Source of the DNA: Luteococcus japonicus | GTDB taxonomy: Bacteria; Actinomycetota; Actinomycetes; Propionibacteriales; Propionibacteriaceae | Length of the DNA stretch: 64,000 nucleotides | NCBI RefSeq assembly: GCF_003752415.1 | Contig: NZ_RKHG01000001.1 | Span: forward strand, 1,116,001-1,180,000 | Direction of reading: 5' to 3' | In this document: piece by piece, positions 44,071 through 51,752 of the stretch | Position numbering within the stretch: position 1 is the first letter of the stretch | How the letters are laid out: each line of letters begins with the position of its first letter | Position numbers and translations under genes: made by a program | Notes under the pieces: generated by a model | Database searches by the model: none | The model's input: only the letters and a program-made list of their open reading frames with translations | What the model was told of the DNA's origin: nothing

Positions 44071-44462
44071 CCGCGCACCTCCTCCAGGACGGCGTTCAGG
44101 GCCGACGGCGGCGGCGGGCAGCCGGCGATGTAGCGGTCCACGGCCACCAGCTGGTCCACGCCCTTGGTGACGCTGGGTGCATCCCAGTACGGACCACCGG
44201 CGCAGGCACAGGCACCGAAGCTCACCACAAAAGAGGCCTCGAGATTGTCAATTTCCTCCTTGACAATTCCGGACAAGGCGTCAGTCAGTGTCCCGGAGAC
44301 CACAGCCACCAGACGGGCTCCCTGCGGTGGAGTGAGCAATCGTCGGGCCTGCTCGGGGACCGCGAACTCGGTCTCGACGGCGCAACAGGCCAGCGCGAGG
44401 TCCACAACGGCCACGCTGCCGTCGCCGAACCAGTCGATGAATTGCCGCTGCCCTGTCCCCAT
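44067..44462 (-). CDS. NuoB-like 20-kDa subunit protein
   Basis: The 131-residue protein resembles complex I subunit NuoB, which holds cluster N2. It has adjacent Cys26/Cys27 (ALACCAVETEF), Cys85/Cys87 in GACACAGGPYWDAPSVTKGVD and Cys115 in GCPPPP, so the four ligands are available. It is shorter than typical NuoB (160-180 residues). ATG at 44462 or GTG at 44465; a TAGGCT -10 hexamer 7 bases upstream suggests a leaderless mRNA. It is first gene of the operon divergent from korA. Confidence 0.87.
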   Translation of the reverse strand: MGTGQRQFIDWFGDGSVAVVDLALACCAVETEFAVPEQARRLLTPPQGARLVAVVSGTLTDALSGIVKEEIDNLEASFVVSFGACACAGGPYWDAPSVTKGVDQLVAVDRYIAGCPPPPSALNAVLEEVRG

Positions 44463-44472
44463 CACGCCCGCC

Positions 44473-44519
44473 AGCCTAACGTGACCGGGCCCACACGCCG
44501 TCGGGCAAGGGGTTAGGCT
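44473..44519. promoter_or_regulatory. Symmetric divergent promoter of the nuoB-like operon and korAB
   Basis: AGCCTAAC (44473-44480) and GTTAGGCT (44512-44519) are perfect inverted copies. Each gives a TAGGCT -10-like hexamer facing its own gene. The hexamer at 44474-44479 sits about 7 bases from the NuoB-like start. Shared control of both operons is inferred. Confidence 0.45.
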
Positions 44520-44556
44520 TGCCAATTGAGTGTTGTCTTCTGGTGAAAGAGGCCCC

Positions 44557-46491
44557 GTGGTGTCTGGTGTGCATGTGCTCGACCGAGTCGTGATCAGGTT
44601 TGCAGGCGATTCCGGTGACGGAATGCAGCTGACCGGCGACCGCTTCACCCATGACTCGGCCACGATGGGCAACGACATCTCCACCCTGCCCAACTTCCCG
44701 GCCGAGATCCGGGCGCCCCAGGGAACCCTGCCGGGTGTCTCCAGCTTCCAACTGCACTTCGCGAACTTCGACATCGTCACCCCGGGCGATCGGCCCGACG
44801 TGCTCGTCGCGATGAACCCCGCCGCCCTCAAGGCCAACCTGAAGGACGTCCCGCGCGGCGGTCTGCTGCTCGTGGACAGCGCCGAGTTCACCAAGCGCAA
44901 CCTGACCAAGGTCGGCTACGAGGCCAACCCGCTCGAGGACGGCTCGCTGACCGACTACCACCTGGTGGCGCTGGACCTGACCGGCCTGGCTGTGGCATCG
45001 GTGAAGGACTTCGGCCTGGGCCGCAAGGACTCGGCCCGCAGCAAGAACATGTTCGCGCTGGGCCTGCTCAACTGGCTCTACAGCCGCCCGACGGAGGGCA
45101 CCGAGGAATTCCTGGCGGAGAAGTTCGCGAAGAAGCCCGGGATCCGTGACGCCAACATCGCTGCCTTCAAGGCCGGCTATGCCTATGGCGAGACCACCGA
45201 GGACTTCGCGGTGCGCTACGAGGTGGCCAAGGCGCCGATGGCCGAGGGCAAGTACCGCCAGATCTCGGGCAACCTGGCCACCAGCTATGGCCTGATCGTC
45301 GGGGCCGACAAGGCCGGGCTGCAGCTCTTCCTGGGCTCCTACCCGATCACCCCGGCCTCCGACATCCTGCATGAGCTCAGCCGCCACAAGGCCGAGGGCG
45401 TGGTCACCTTCCAGGCCGAGGACGAGATCGCCGGCGTCGGTGCCGCCCTGGGCGCCTCCTTCGCCGGAGCGCTGGGCGTGACCTCCACCTCGGGCCCCGG
45501 CATCGCCCTGAAGGCCGAGACGATCGGCCTTGGCGTGATGACCGAGCTCCCCCTGGTAGTCGTCGACGTGCAGCGGGCCGGCCCCTCGACGGGCATGCCC
45601 ACCAAGACCGAGCAGGCCGACCTCCTGCAGGTGATGTACGGGCGCAATGGCGAGGCCCCGGTGCCGGTGCTGGCCCCGGCCACCCCCGCGGACTGCTTCG
45701 ACATGGCCGTGGAGGCCGTGCGGATCGCCGTGACCTACCGCACCCCGGTGGTCCTGCTCAGCGACGGCTACCTGGCCAATGGCGCCGAGCCGTGGAAGGT
45801 CCCCGTCCTCGACGAGATCCCCGCGATCGACCCCAACTTCGCCACCGGACCCAATGAGGGCGACGACTTCCTGCCCTACAAGCGTGATCCCGAGACCCTG
45901 GCCCGAGCCTGGGCCAAGCCCGGCACCCCGGGTCTGGAGCACCGCATCGGCGGCATCGAGAAGGCCGACGGCACCGGCAACATCTCCTATGACCCCGCCA
46001 ACCACAACAAGATGGTGCGCCTGCGCCAGGCCAAGGTCGACGGGATCGTGCGCGACATCCCCGATGTCGTCGTCGAGGACCCCTCGGGCCAGGCCAAGGT
46101 GCTGGTGCTGGGCTGGGGATCCACCTACGGACCCATCACCGCCGCCGTGCGCCGGGTCCGCAAGACTGGCCGAAACGTCGCGCAGGCCCACGTGCGGCAC
46201 CTGAACCCGTTGCCCGCCAACCTCGGCGAGGTGCTGAAGGCCTATGACCGCGTCGTGGTGCCGGAGATGAATCTCGGCCAGTTCGCCATGTTGCTTCGCG
46301 CCAAGTACCTCGTCGACGTGCACAGCTATTCCAAGGTCTTCGGCCTGCCGATCTCGCTCAGCGAGCTCGCCGCGGACCTGGAGATCGAGATCGACGCCAT
46401 CGACCCGAACCATCCCGACGCGCCCATCGACCACGACATCGAGGAAAGCGCGGACGCGGTCGAGGCCACCACCTTGGAGGAGAACAAGTGA
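44557..46491 (+). CDS. korA: 2-oxoacid:ferredoxin oxidoreductase, fused gamma-alpha subunit
   Basis: Part of the KOR complex that decarboxylates 2-oxoglutarate (or another 2-oxoacid) to the acyl-CoA and reduces ferredoxin. The 644-residue product fuses a gamma domain (1-190; IRFAGDSGDGMQLTGDRF) to an alpha domain (from about 230; GLQLFLGSYPITPASDILH). It is close to the mycobacterial, CoA-dependent KorA layout. GTG at 44557 follows AGAGG; GTG at 44530 is an alternative leaderless start. It overlaps korB by GTGA. In mycobacteria KorAB allows a TCA cycle that works without 2-oxoglutarate dehydrogenase. Confidence 0.95.
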   Translation: MVSGVHVLDRVVIRFAGDSGDGMQLTGDRFTHDSATMGNDISTLPNFPAEIRAPQGTLPGVSSFQLHFANFDIVTPGDRPDVLVAMNPAALKANLKDVPRGGLLLVDSAEFTKRNLTKVGYEANPLEDGSLTDYHLVALDLTGLAVASVKDFGLGRKDSARSKNMFALGLLNWLYSRPTEGTEEFLAEKFAKKPGIRDANIAAFKAGYAYGETTEDFAVRYEVAKAPMAEGKYRQISGNLATSYGLIVGADKAGLQLFLGSYPITPASDILHELSRHKAEGVVTFQAEDEIAGVGAALGASFAGALGVTSTSGPGIALKAETIGLGVMTELPLVVVDVQRAGPSTGMPTKTEQADLLQVMYGRNGEAPVPVLAPATPADCFDMAVEAVRIAVTYRTPVVLLSDGYLANGAEPWKVPVLDEIPAIDPNFATGPNEGDDFLPYKRDPETLARAWAKPGTPGLEHRIGGIEKADGTGNISYDPANHNKMVRLRQAKVDGIVRDIPDVVVEDPSGQAKVLVLGWGSTYGPITAAVRRVRKTGRNVAQAHVRHLNPLPANLGEVLKAYDRVVVPEMNLGQFAMLLRAKYLVDVHSYSKVFGLPISLSELAADLEIEIDAIDPNHPDAPIDHDIEESADAVEATTLEENK

Positions 46492-47555
46492 CCGCCACCC
46501 AGAACCCCACCGAGTACCGCGGCCTGGCCGGCGTCCCGCTGAGCATCGAGCCGCTGAACCGCAAGGACTTCACCAGCGACCAGGAGGTGCGCTGGTGCCC
46601 CGGCTGCGGCGACTACGCCGTCCTGGCCGCCTTCCAGGGCATGATGCCCGAGCTCGGCATCAAGCGGGAGAACACCGTCATCGTCTCCGGCATCGGGTGC
46701 AGCTCGCGCTTCCCGTACTACGTGGACAGCTACGGCATGCACTCGATCCATGGCCGCGCCACGGCGATCGCCACCGGCGTCGCCGTGACCCGTCCGGATC
46801 TTGGCGTGTGGGTGGTCACCGGTGACGGCGATGCCCTGTCCATCGGTGGCAACCACCTGATCCACGCGCTGCGCCGCAATGTGAACATGACCATCATGCT
46901 GTTCAACAACCGGATCTACGGCCTCACCAAGGGCCAGTACTCCCCCACCTCGGAGGCTGGCAAGGTGACCAAGTCCAGCCCGCTGGGTTCGCTGGACACT
47001 CCCTTCAACCCGGTCTCGCTGGCACTGGGTGCGGAGGCCGGCTTCGTGGCCCGCACGGTCGACTCGGACCGCAAGCACCTGTCCGAGGTGCTGAAGGCCG
47101 CCGCCGACTACCGCGGTGCGGCCCTGGTGGAGATCTACCAGAACTGCCCGATCTTCAATGACGGCGCCTTCGACGCGATCAAGGGTCCGGAGTCCGAGGA
47201 GGCGATCATCCCACTGCGCCACGGCGAGCCGATCGTCTTCGGCGCGGACAACCACCTGGGCGTGGTGCAGAAGCGCGACGGCTCCGTGGAGGTCGTGGAG
47301 GTCTCCGAGGTGGGCCTGGACAGTATCCTGGTGCACGACGAGCACCACGCGGACCCGTCGCTGGCCTTCGCGCTGAGTCGGCTGACCGACGGTGGCGTGA
47401 TGCACCGCTCCCCGATCGGCATCTTCCGCAATGTGGAACGCCCCGCCTACGACGACCTGGCCCGCGAGCAGGTGGCCCTGGCCCGTGGCAACAGCAGCGC
47501 GGCCGGACTGCAGGCGATGGTCGACGGCAAGGACACCTGGACCATCCAGCACTGA
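46488..47555 (+). CDS. korB: 2-oxoacid:ferredoxin oxidoreductase beta subunit
   Basis: Thiamine-diphosphate subunit of KOR. The 355-residue product has [4Fe-4S] ligands Cys37/Cys40 in RWCPGCGDYAVL, Cys in IGCSSRFPYY and NCPIFND, and the TPP motif TGDGDALSIGGNHLIHALRRN with LFNNRIYGLTKGQ. It is translationally coupled to korA. No ferredoxin gene follows; the divergent NuoI-like protein is the nearest possible electron acceptor. Confidence 0.95.
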   Translation: MTATQNPTEYRGLAGVPLSIEPLNRKDFTSDQEVRWCPGCGDYAVLAAFQGMMPELGIKRENTVIVSGIGCSSRFPYYVDSYGMHSIHGRATAIATGVAVTRPDLGVWVVTGDGDALSIGGNHLIHALRRNVNMTIMLFNNRIYGLTKGQYSPTSEAGKVTKSSPLGSLDTPFNPVSLALGAEAGFVARTVDSDRKHLSEVLKAAADYRGAALVEIYQNCPIFNDGAFDAIKGPESEEAIIPLRHGEPIVFGADNHLGVVQKRDGSVEVVEVSEVGLDSILVHDEHHADPSLAFALSRLTDGGVMHRSPIGIFRNVERPAYDDLAREQVALARGNSSAAGLQAMVDGKDTWTIQH

Positions 47556-47577
47556 GGTCCACTGCCTGAACTGTGAA

Positions 47578-47619
47578 CACTGGTCCCGTCCCTCGTAGAG
47601 GGACGGGACCAGTGATTTT
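47578..47619 (+). terminator. Terminator of korAB
   Basis: A 17-bp perfect inverted repeat (left arm 47578-47594, right arm 47598-47614, CACTGGTCCCG at the left edge, 3-base loop GTA) is followed by ATTTT. Confidence 0.92.
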
Positions 47620-47634
47620 GACGGAGCCGCTGGC

Positions 47635-47640
47635 TAGATT
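47635..47640 (+). promoter_or_regulatory. -10 element of a leaderless promoter (M13 peptidase gene)
   Basis: TAGATT ends 6 bases before the GTG start at 47647. No ribosome site is present. Confidence 0.5.
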
Positions 47641-47646
47641 GGCCGG

Positions 47647-49581
47647 GTGACCGAGAACAACGCACCCCGCGCCGCCGTGCGCCCCCAGGACGATCTCTTC
47701 CGCCATGTCAACGGACACTGGCTGACCAGCACCACCATCGACGACGACAAGGCCTCAGCGGGCAGCTTCGTCACTCTGCGGGAGGAGGCGGAGAAGGCGG
47801 TCCGCAGCATCGTCGAGGAACTCGACCCGCAGCAGGAGGGCGAGCGCGGAAAGGTCGCCGCCCTGTATGCCGCCTTCATGGACGAGGCACGCATCGAGGA
47901 GCTGGGCGCGGCCCCGCTGCGTCCCCTGCTGACCCGCATCGACGCCATCGACGGGCCCGACGCGCTCGCCCGCCACTGGGGGTGGTGCCTGCGCCACGGC
48001 ATCTCGGCGCTCTATGACGTCGGTGCGGATGCCGACGCGGACAATCCCACCCACCACACCCTGATGGTGGCCCAGGACGGGCTGGGCCTGCCCGACCGGG
48101 ACTACTACGTCAGCGAGGAGAATGCCGAGTTGCGCCAGGCCTACCTGGCCCATGTGGAACGCAGCCTGGCCCTGGCGGGGATCGTGGACGCCCCTGCGCA
48201 GGCGGCGATGGTGCTGGACCTGGAGACGGCCATCGCCGAACAGCACTGGACCCGCGTGCAGACGCGTGACATCAAGGCCCGGCACAATCCGATGACCTGG
48301 CAGGAATTCAGCGCGCTGGCGCCGGCGCTGCGCGCCGACCTGGTGCTGGAGGGCGCCGAGACCAGCGAAGAGGCCATCGGCCGGTTGCAGGTCTTCCAGC
48401 CCAGCTTCCACACCGGTGTCGCACCTCTGGTCAACGAGGAGCGGATGGAGCAGTGGCGCGCCTGGGCTCGGTGGAGCCTGGTGCGCAGCCTGGCCCCCTA
48501 CCTGTCCAGCAGCTTCGTGGACGAACGCTTCGCCTTCTACGGCCGGACCCTGCAGGGAACCCAGCAAATCACCGAGCGCTGGAAGCGGGGCGTCGGCCTG
48601 GCCGAAGGCTGTCTGGGTGAGGCCATCGGCAAGATCTACGTAGAACGTCACTTCCCGGCCGCCTCGAAGGAACGGATGGACGAGCTGGTGACCAACCTGC
48701 TGGCCGCCTACGGCGAGTCCATCGCAGACCTGGACTGGATGGGCGAACAGACCCGCGCCGAGGCGCTGCGCAAGCTGGAGAAGTTCCGTCCCAAGATCGG
48801 CTTCCCGGCCCACTGGCGGGACTACACGACGTTGGAGGTGCTTCCGGGCGACCTGGTGGGCAGTGTGCTGGCCGCGGGCCGTTTCTCCTTCGCCGAGCAG
48901 CTTGACAAGTTGCAGCGCCCCGTCGACCCCGACGAGTGGATGATGCTGCCGCAGACCGTCAACGCCTACTACCACGCGCTGCGCAACGAGATCGTCTTTC
49001 CCGCCGCCATCCTGCAGCCTCCCTTCTTCGACGCCGAGGCGAGCGATCCCGTCAACTACGGCGGCATCGGCTCGGTGATCGGGCACGAGATCGGCCACGG
49101 CTTCGATGACCAGGGTTCCAACTGCGACGGCGACGGAAGGCTTCGCAACTGGTGGACCGACCAGGACCACGAGGCCTTCACTGCCCGCACGTCGGCGCTG
49201 GTGGCACAGTACGAGGCCCTGACCCCGCAGGACCTGATGGATGACAACCCACGGCCCCACGTCAATGGCGAACTGACCATCGGGGAGAACATCGGGGACC
49301 TGGGCGGAGTCGGGATTGCGCTCAGGGCCCTGCGCATTGCGCATGACGGAGAGCTCACCGACGAGCAGGTGCGTGACTTCTTCACCGGCTACGCAACCAT
49401 CTGGTGCTCCAAGGCGCGGCCCGAACGAGCCCGCCAGTTGCTGGTGATCGACCCACACTCCCCCGCGGAATTCCGCTGCAACCAGATCGCCCGCAATGTC
49501 GATGCCTTCCACGAGGCCTTCGGCACGGCGCCCGGGGACGGGATGTGGCTGGACCCCCAGCAGCGGGTCACCATCTGGTGA
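47647..49581 (+). CDS. M13-family zinc metallopeptidase (PepO/neprilysin-like)
   Basis: Zinc endopeptidase, 644 residues, close to full M13 length. It lacks a signal peptide or membrane anchor, so it is cytosolic like PepO. The zinc site HEIGH is at residues 480-484 (VIGHEIGHGFDDQG). The third ligand region is GENIGDLGG (about 545), with the family blocks NAYYHALRNEIVFPAAILQPPFF and the terminal CNQIARNVDAFHEAFG. Start is GTG with leaderless context after the korB terminator. Confidence 0.95.
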   Translation: MTENNAPRAAVRPQDDLFRHVNGHWLTSTTIDDDKASAGSFVTLREEAEKAVRSIVEELDPQQEGERGKVAALYAAFMDEARIEELGAAPLRPLLTRIDAIDGPDALARHWGWCLRHGISALYDVGADADADNPTHHTLMVAQDGLGLPDRDYYVSEENAELRQAYLAHVERSLALAGIVDAPAQAAMVLDLETAIAEQHWTRVQTRDIKARHNPMTWQEFSALAPALRADLVLEGAETSEEAIGRLQVFQPSFHTGVAPLVNEERMEQWRAWARWSLVRSLAPYLSSSFVDERFAFYGRTLQGTQQITERWKRGVGLAEGCLGEAIGKIYVERHFPAASKERMDELVTNLLAAYGESIADLDWMGEQTRAEALRKLEKFRPKIGFPAHWRDYTTLEVLPGDLVGSVLAAGRFSFAEQLDKLQRPVDPDEWMMLPQTVNAYYHALRNEIVFPAAILQPPFFDAEASDPVNYGGIGSVIGHEIGHGFDDQGSNCDGDGRLRNWWTDQDHEAFTARTSALVAQYEALTPQDLMDDNPRPHVNGELTIGENIGDLGGVGIALRALRIAHDGELTDEQVRDFFTGYATIWCSKARPERARQLLVIDPHSPAEFRCNQIARNVDAFHEAFGTAPGDGMWLDPQQRVTIW

Positions 49582-49595
49582 TACCGCCAATACAC

Positions 49596-49635
49596 GCACA
49601 GGGCGCCGCTTCCGTGAGGAGGCGGCGCCCTGTGC
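49596..49635. terminator. Bidirectional terminator between the M13 peptidase and polyprenyl synthase genes
   Basis: A 14-bp perfect inverted repeat (GCACAGGGCGCCGC at 49596-49609, complement at 49622-49635, 12-base loop) lies between convergent genes. Confidence 0.9.
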
Positions 49636-49649
49636 ATATGGGCGGTGGT

Positions 49650-50624
49650 TCAGACCGAACGACTCACCAAGTCATTGCAGATCTTGGCCAGGGCCGTCTT
49701 GGCATGTCCCTCGGGCAGCGGAGCCAAGTGGCTCAGGGCAAGGTCGGCGTGCCGCTGGACCTCCCTGCGGGCCTGGTCGATCACCCGGTGGGCACGAAGC
49801 GCCGCCAGGGTCTCGGACAGCTTGTCGTCGTCCGACAGGTCGGAGGCGATCAGCTGCTTCAACGGCTCGTCGGCCGGATCCATCGAGGCCTGCAGCATCA
49901 GGGTGGGCAGTGTGGGCACACCCTCGCGGAGGTCGGTGCCGGGCGTCTTCCCGGTGACGGTGCTGGTGATGTCGATGATGTCGTCGCTGAGCTGGAAGAC
50001 GACGCCGATCTCCTCGCCGAAGGCGTCCAGGGCCGTGAGCACCTCGTCGGAGGCGCCGGCGACCATACCCCCGAAGACGGCGGACGTGGCAATCAGGGAA
50101 CCCGTCTTGTCGGCCACCACCTGCAGGTAGTGGTCCAGCGGGTCGTCGCCCTCCTGCGGGCCGCGCGTCTCCGCGATCTGTCCCTGCACGAGGCGCGCGA
50201 AGGTCTCGGCCTGGAGCCGCACGTAGTCGGTTCCCAGATCCGCGACGGTGGTCGAAGCCCGCGCGAACAGGTAGTCACCCACCAGGATGGCGATGGAATT
50301 GTCCCAGCGACGATTCGCGCTGGGCGCCCCGCGGCGCATGTCCGCATCGTCCATGACGTCGTCGTGGTACAGGCTGGCCACGTGGGTCAGCTCGACGACC
50401 AGGGCCGCACGCACCAGGTCCTTCTCGTCGACCTCTGCACCGAAATGGGATCCGAGGATCACCAGCAGCGGACGGAAGCGCTTGCCGCCGGCATCGATGA
50501 TGTGACGGGCCGCCTCGGTGACGAAGGGGCTGTCGGCCACTGCCGCCTTGACCAGTTCTTCCTCGATGATGGCCAGACGATCGGTGACCGAGGCATCGAA
50601 GGCCTCGTCCACGACGTGGGTCAC
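49650..50624 (-). CDS. trans-polyprenyl diphosphate synthase
   Basis: Chain-elongating prenyltransferase that builds a polyprenyl diphosphate, probably the menaquinone side chain. The product (324 residues from GTG 50624) has both aspartate-rich motifs, LYHDDVMDDADMRRG (about 86-100) and QLSDDIIDITSTVTGKTPG (about 215-233), and GGKRFRPLLV. GTG at 50624 follows GAGGAGAACC, whereas ATG at 50636 has AGGA directly against it. Its place beside the nuo operon fits a quinone function. Chain length cannot be predicted with confidence. Confidence 0.9.
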   Translation of the reverse strand: MTHVVDEAFDASVTDRLAIIEEELVKAAVADSPFVTEAARHIIDAGGKRFRPLLVILGSHFGAEVDEKDLVRAALVVELTHVASLYHDDVMDDADMRRGAPSANRRWDNSIAILVGDYLFARASTTVADLGTDYVRLQAETFARLVQGQIAETRGPQEGDDPLDHYLQVVADKTGSLIATSAVFGGMVAGASDEVLTALDAFGEEIGVVFQLSDDIIDITSTVTGKTPGTDLREGVPTLPTLMLQASMDPADEPLKQLIASDLSDDDKLSETLAALRAHRVIDQARREVQRHADLALSHLAPLPEGHAKTALAKICNDLVSRSV

Positions 50625-50725
50625 GGTTCTCCTCATTTCCTGCCGACAGGGCCTGTGCAGACCGCTCCCCAGCCTAGTGCGTGGCCGCGCCGCCGCCCAA
50701 CTCCGGCTGAACCGTGGGCGGCGTG

Positions 50726-51664
50726 TCAGAAGTCGAAGAGGTCGAACAGGTCGAAGCCGTCGAAGAAGTCGCCCAGCCCGTCGAAGGCGTCGCCGATGCC
50801 TCCCAGACCAGCCCCCAGATCCAGCAGGCCGCCCATGTCCCCCAGCATGCCGGCAAGTTCGACACCGGCCGCCCCCAGTTCGGCCATGTCCACCAGTCCG
50901 TCGAGCAGGTACCAGGCCATCGGATCACTCGCGAACTCGGCGGCGACCGAGGCGGAGTCCACCAGCTGCTGACGACGCACCACCTCGCCGATCACGCCGG
51001 CCCAGCGGTCGGCGATGCCGAAGACCATGGCATAGGGCAGGTAGCGGCTGAACTGGTCGGCGGCCTCCTCGAAGCGGATCTGGCTGGCCTCAGCGGTCTC
51101 CAGATACCTGCGAAAACCGAGCGTCTGGATCCGCACGGCACTTCCGCGCGCCGTGCGGGGCACCCGTCCCTTGACCAGCCGCGCCAGGCGTCCTCGTCGG
51201 GGGTCACGGCGGTACCAGCCCTGCTGCACCACCTCGCGGTAGAGCTCGTCACGGCAGGCCCGCAGCGGCTGCGCCAGCCCCGGCTTCACCTGGCTGAGCA
51301 GGACCGTCTCTGCCTGGCCGGGGAAGAGCCCCTGGAGCAGGACCACCTCGGCGGGGCTCAGCTCGGAGGCGATGATGGCCCGCTGGAGTTCCAGCTGCCA
51401 GTCGTCGTCCTGCTTCCTGAGGCTGAACCAGCCCCGCAGGCTGAGGTCGATCATCATGGCCGCCAGGTCCCGCGGGTCGACCACACCGTCGAGCACCGTC
51501 CCGGACAGGGCTGGCGCCACCCCACGCGGCGGGTGGAACTGCACAGCGGCCTCGCCCTTCCACTCCCGGCCCCGGACCCGAGTGGTCGGGGCATCCCCCT
51601 CGGTCGGGACCAGCCCCGGTGTCACGTCCAAGTAGAGCTCGTCGCGCCCGCGTCGTGGAATCAT
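50726..51664 (-). CDS. DUF2207-like C-terminal region protein, membrane part absent
   Basis: The 312-residue protein resembles the cytoplasmic C-terminal half of DUF2207 (YciQ-type) membrane proteins: VVDPRDLAAMMIDLSLRGWF at about 60, and FRRYLETAEASQIRFEEAADQFSRYLPYAMVFGIADRWA near 185-225. The usual N-terminal signal, extracellular domain and helices are missing. The tail is Gly-rich and then acidic-aromatic (GDFFDGFDLFDLFDF). ATG at 51664 follows GAGGGC. Function unknown. It starts just beyond the nuo operon terminator and could be a truncated or a genuinely soluble form. Confidence 0.75.
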   Translation of the reverse strand: MIPRRGRDELYLDVTPGLVPTEGDAPTTRVRGREWKGEAAVQFHPPRGVAPALSGTVLDGVVDPRDLAAMMIDLSLRGWFSLRKQDDDWQLELQRAIIASELSPAEVVLLQGLFPGQAETVLLSQVKPGLAQPLRACRDELYREVVQQGWYRRDPRRGRLARLVKGRVPRTARGSAVRIQTLGFRRYLETAEASQIRFEEAADQFSRYLPYAMVFGIADRWAGVIGEVVRRQQLVDSASVAAEFASDPMAWYLLDGLVDMAELGAAGVELAGMLGDMGGLLDLGAGLGGIGDAFDGLGDFFDGFDLFDLFDF

Positions 51665-51701
51665 GCCCTCGGTTCTACACCATCACCGGTTCCGGGCACG
51701 G

Positions 51702-51734
51702 CAATGGCCCGCCCCCGGTGGGGACGGGCCATTG
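51702..51734 (-). terminator. Terminator of the nuo operon
   Basis: CAATGGCCCG (51702-51711) and its complement (51725-51734) form a 10-bp stem that extends through CCCC/GGGG with one bulge. It lies 19 bases after the nuoN stop. Confidence 0.8.
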
Positions 51735-51752
51735 ACCGTTGGTGTGAACGGC

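Noticed and set aside
44476-46434. 652-codon minus-strand frame opposite korA
   Set aside because: It has no recognisable domain, and korA on the other strand is a clear conserved enzyme.
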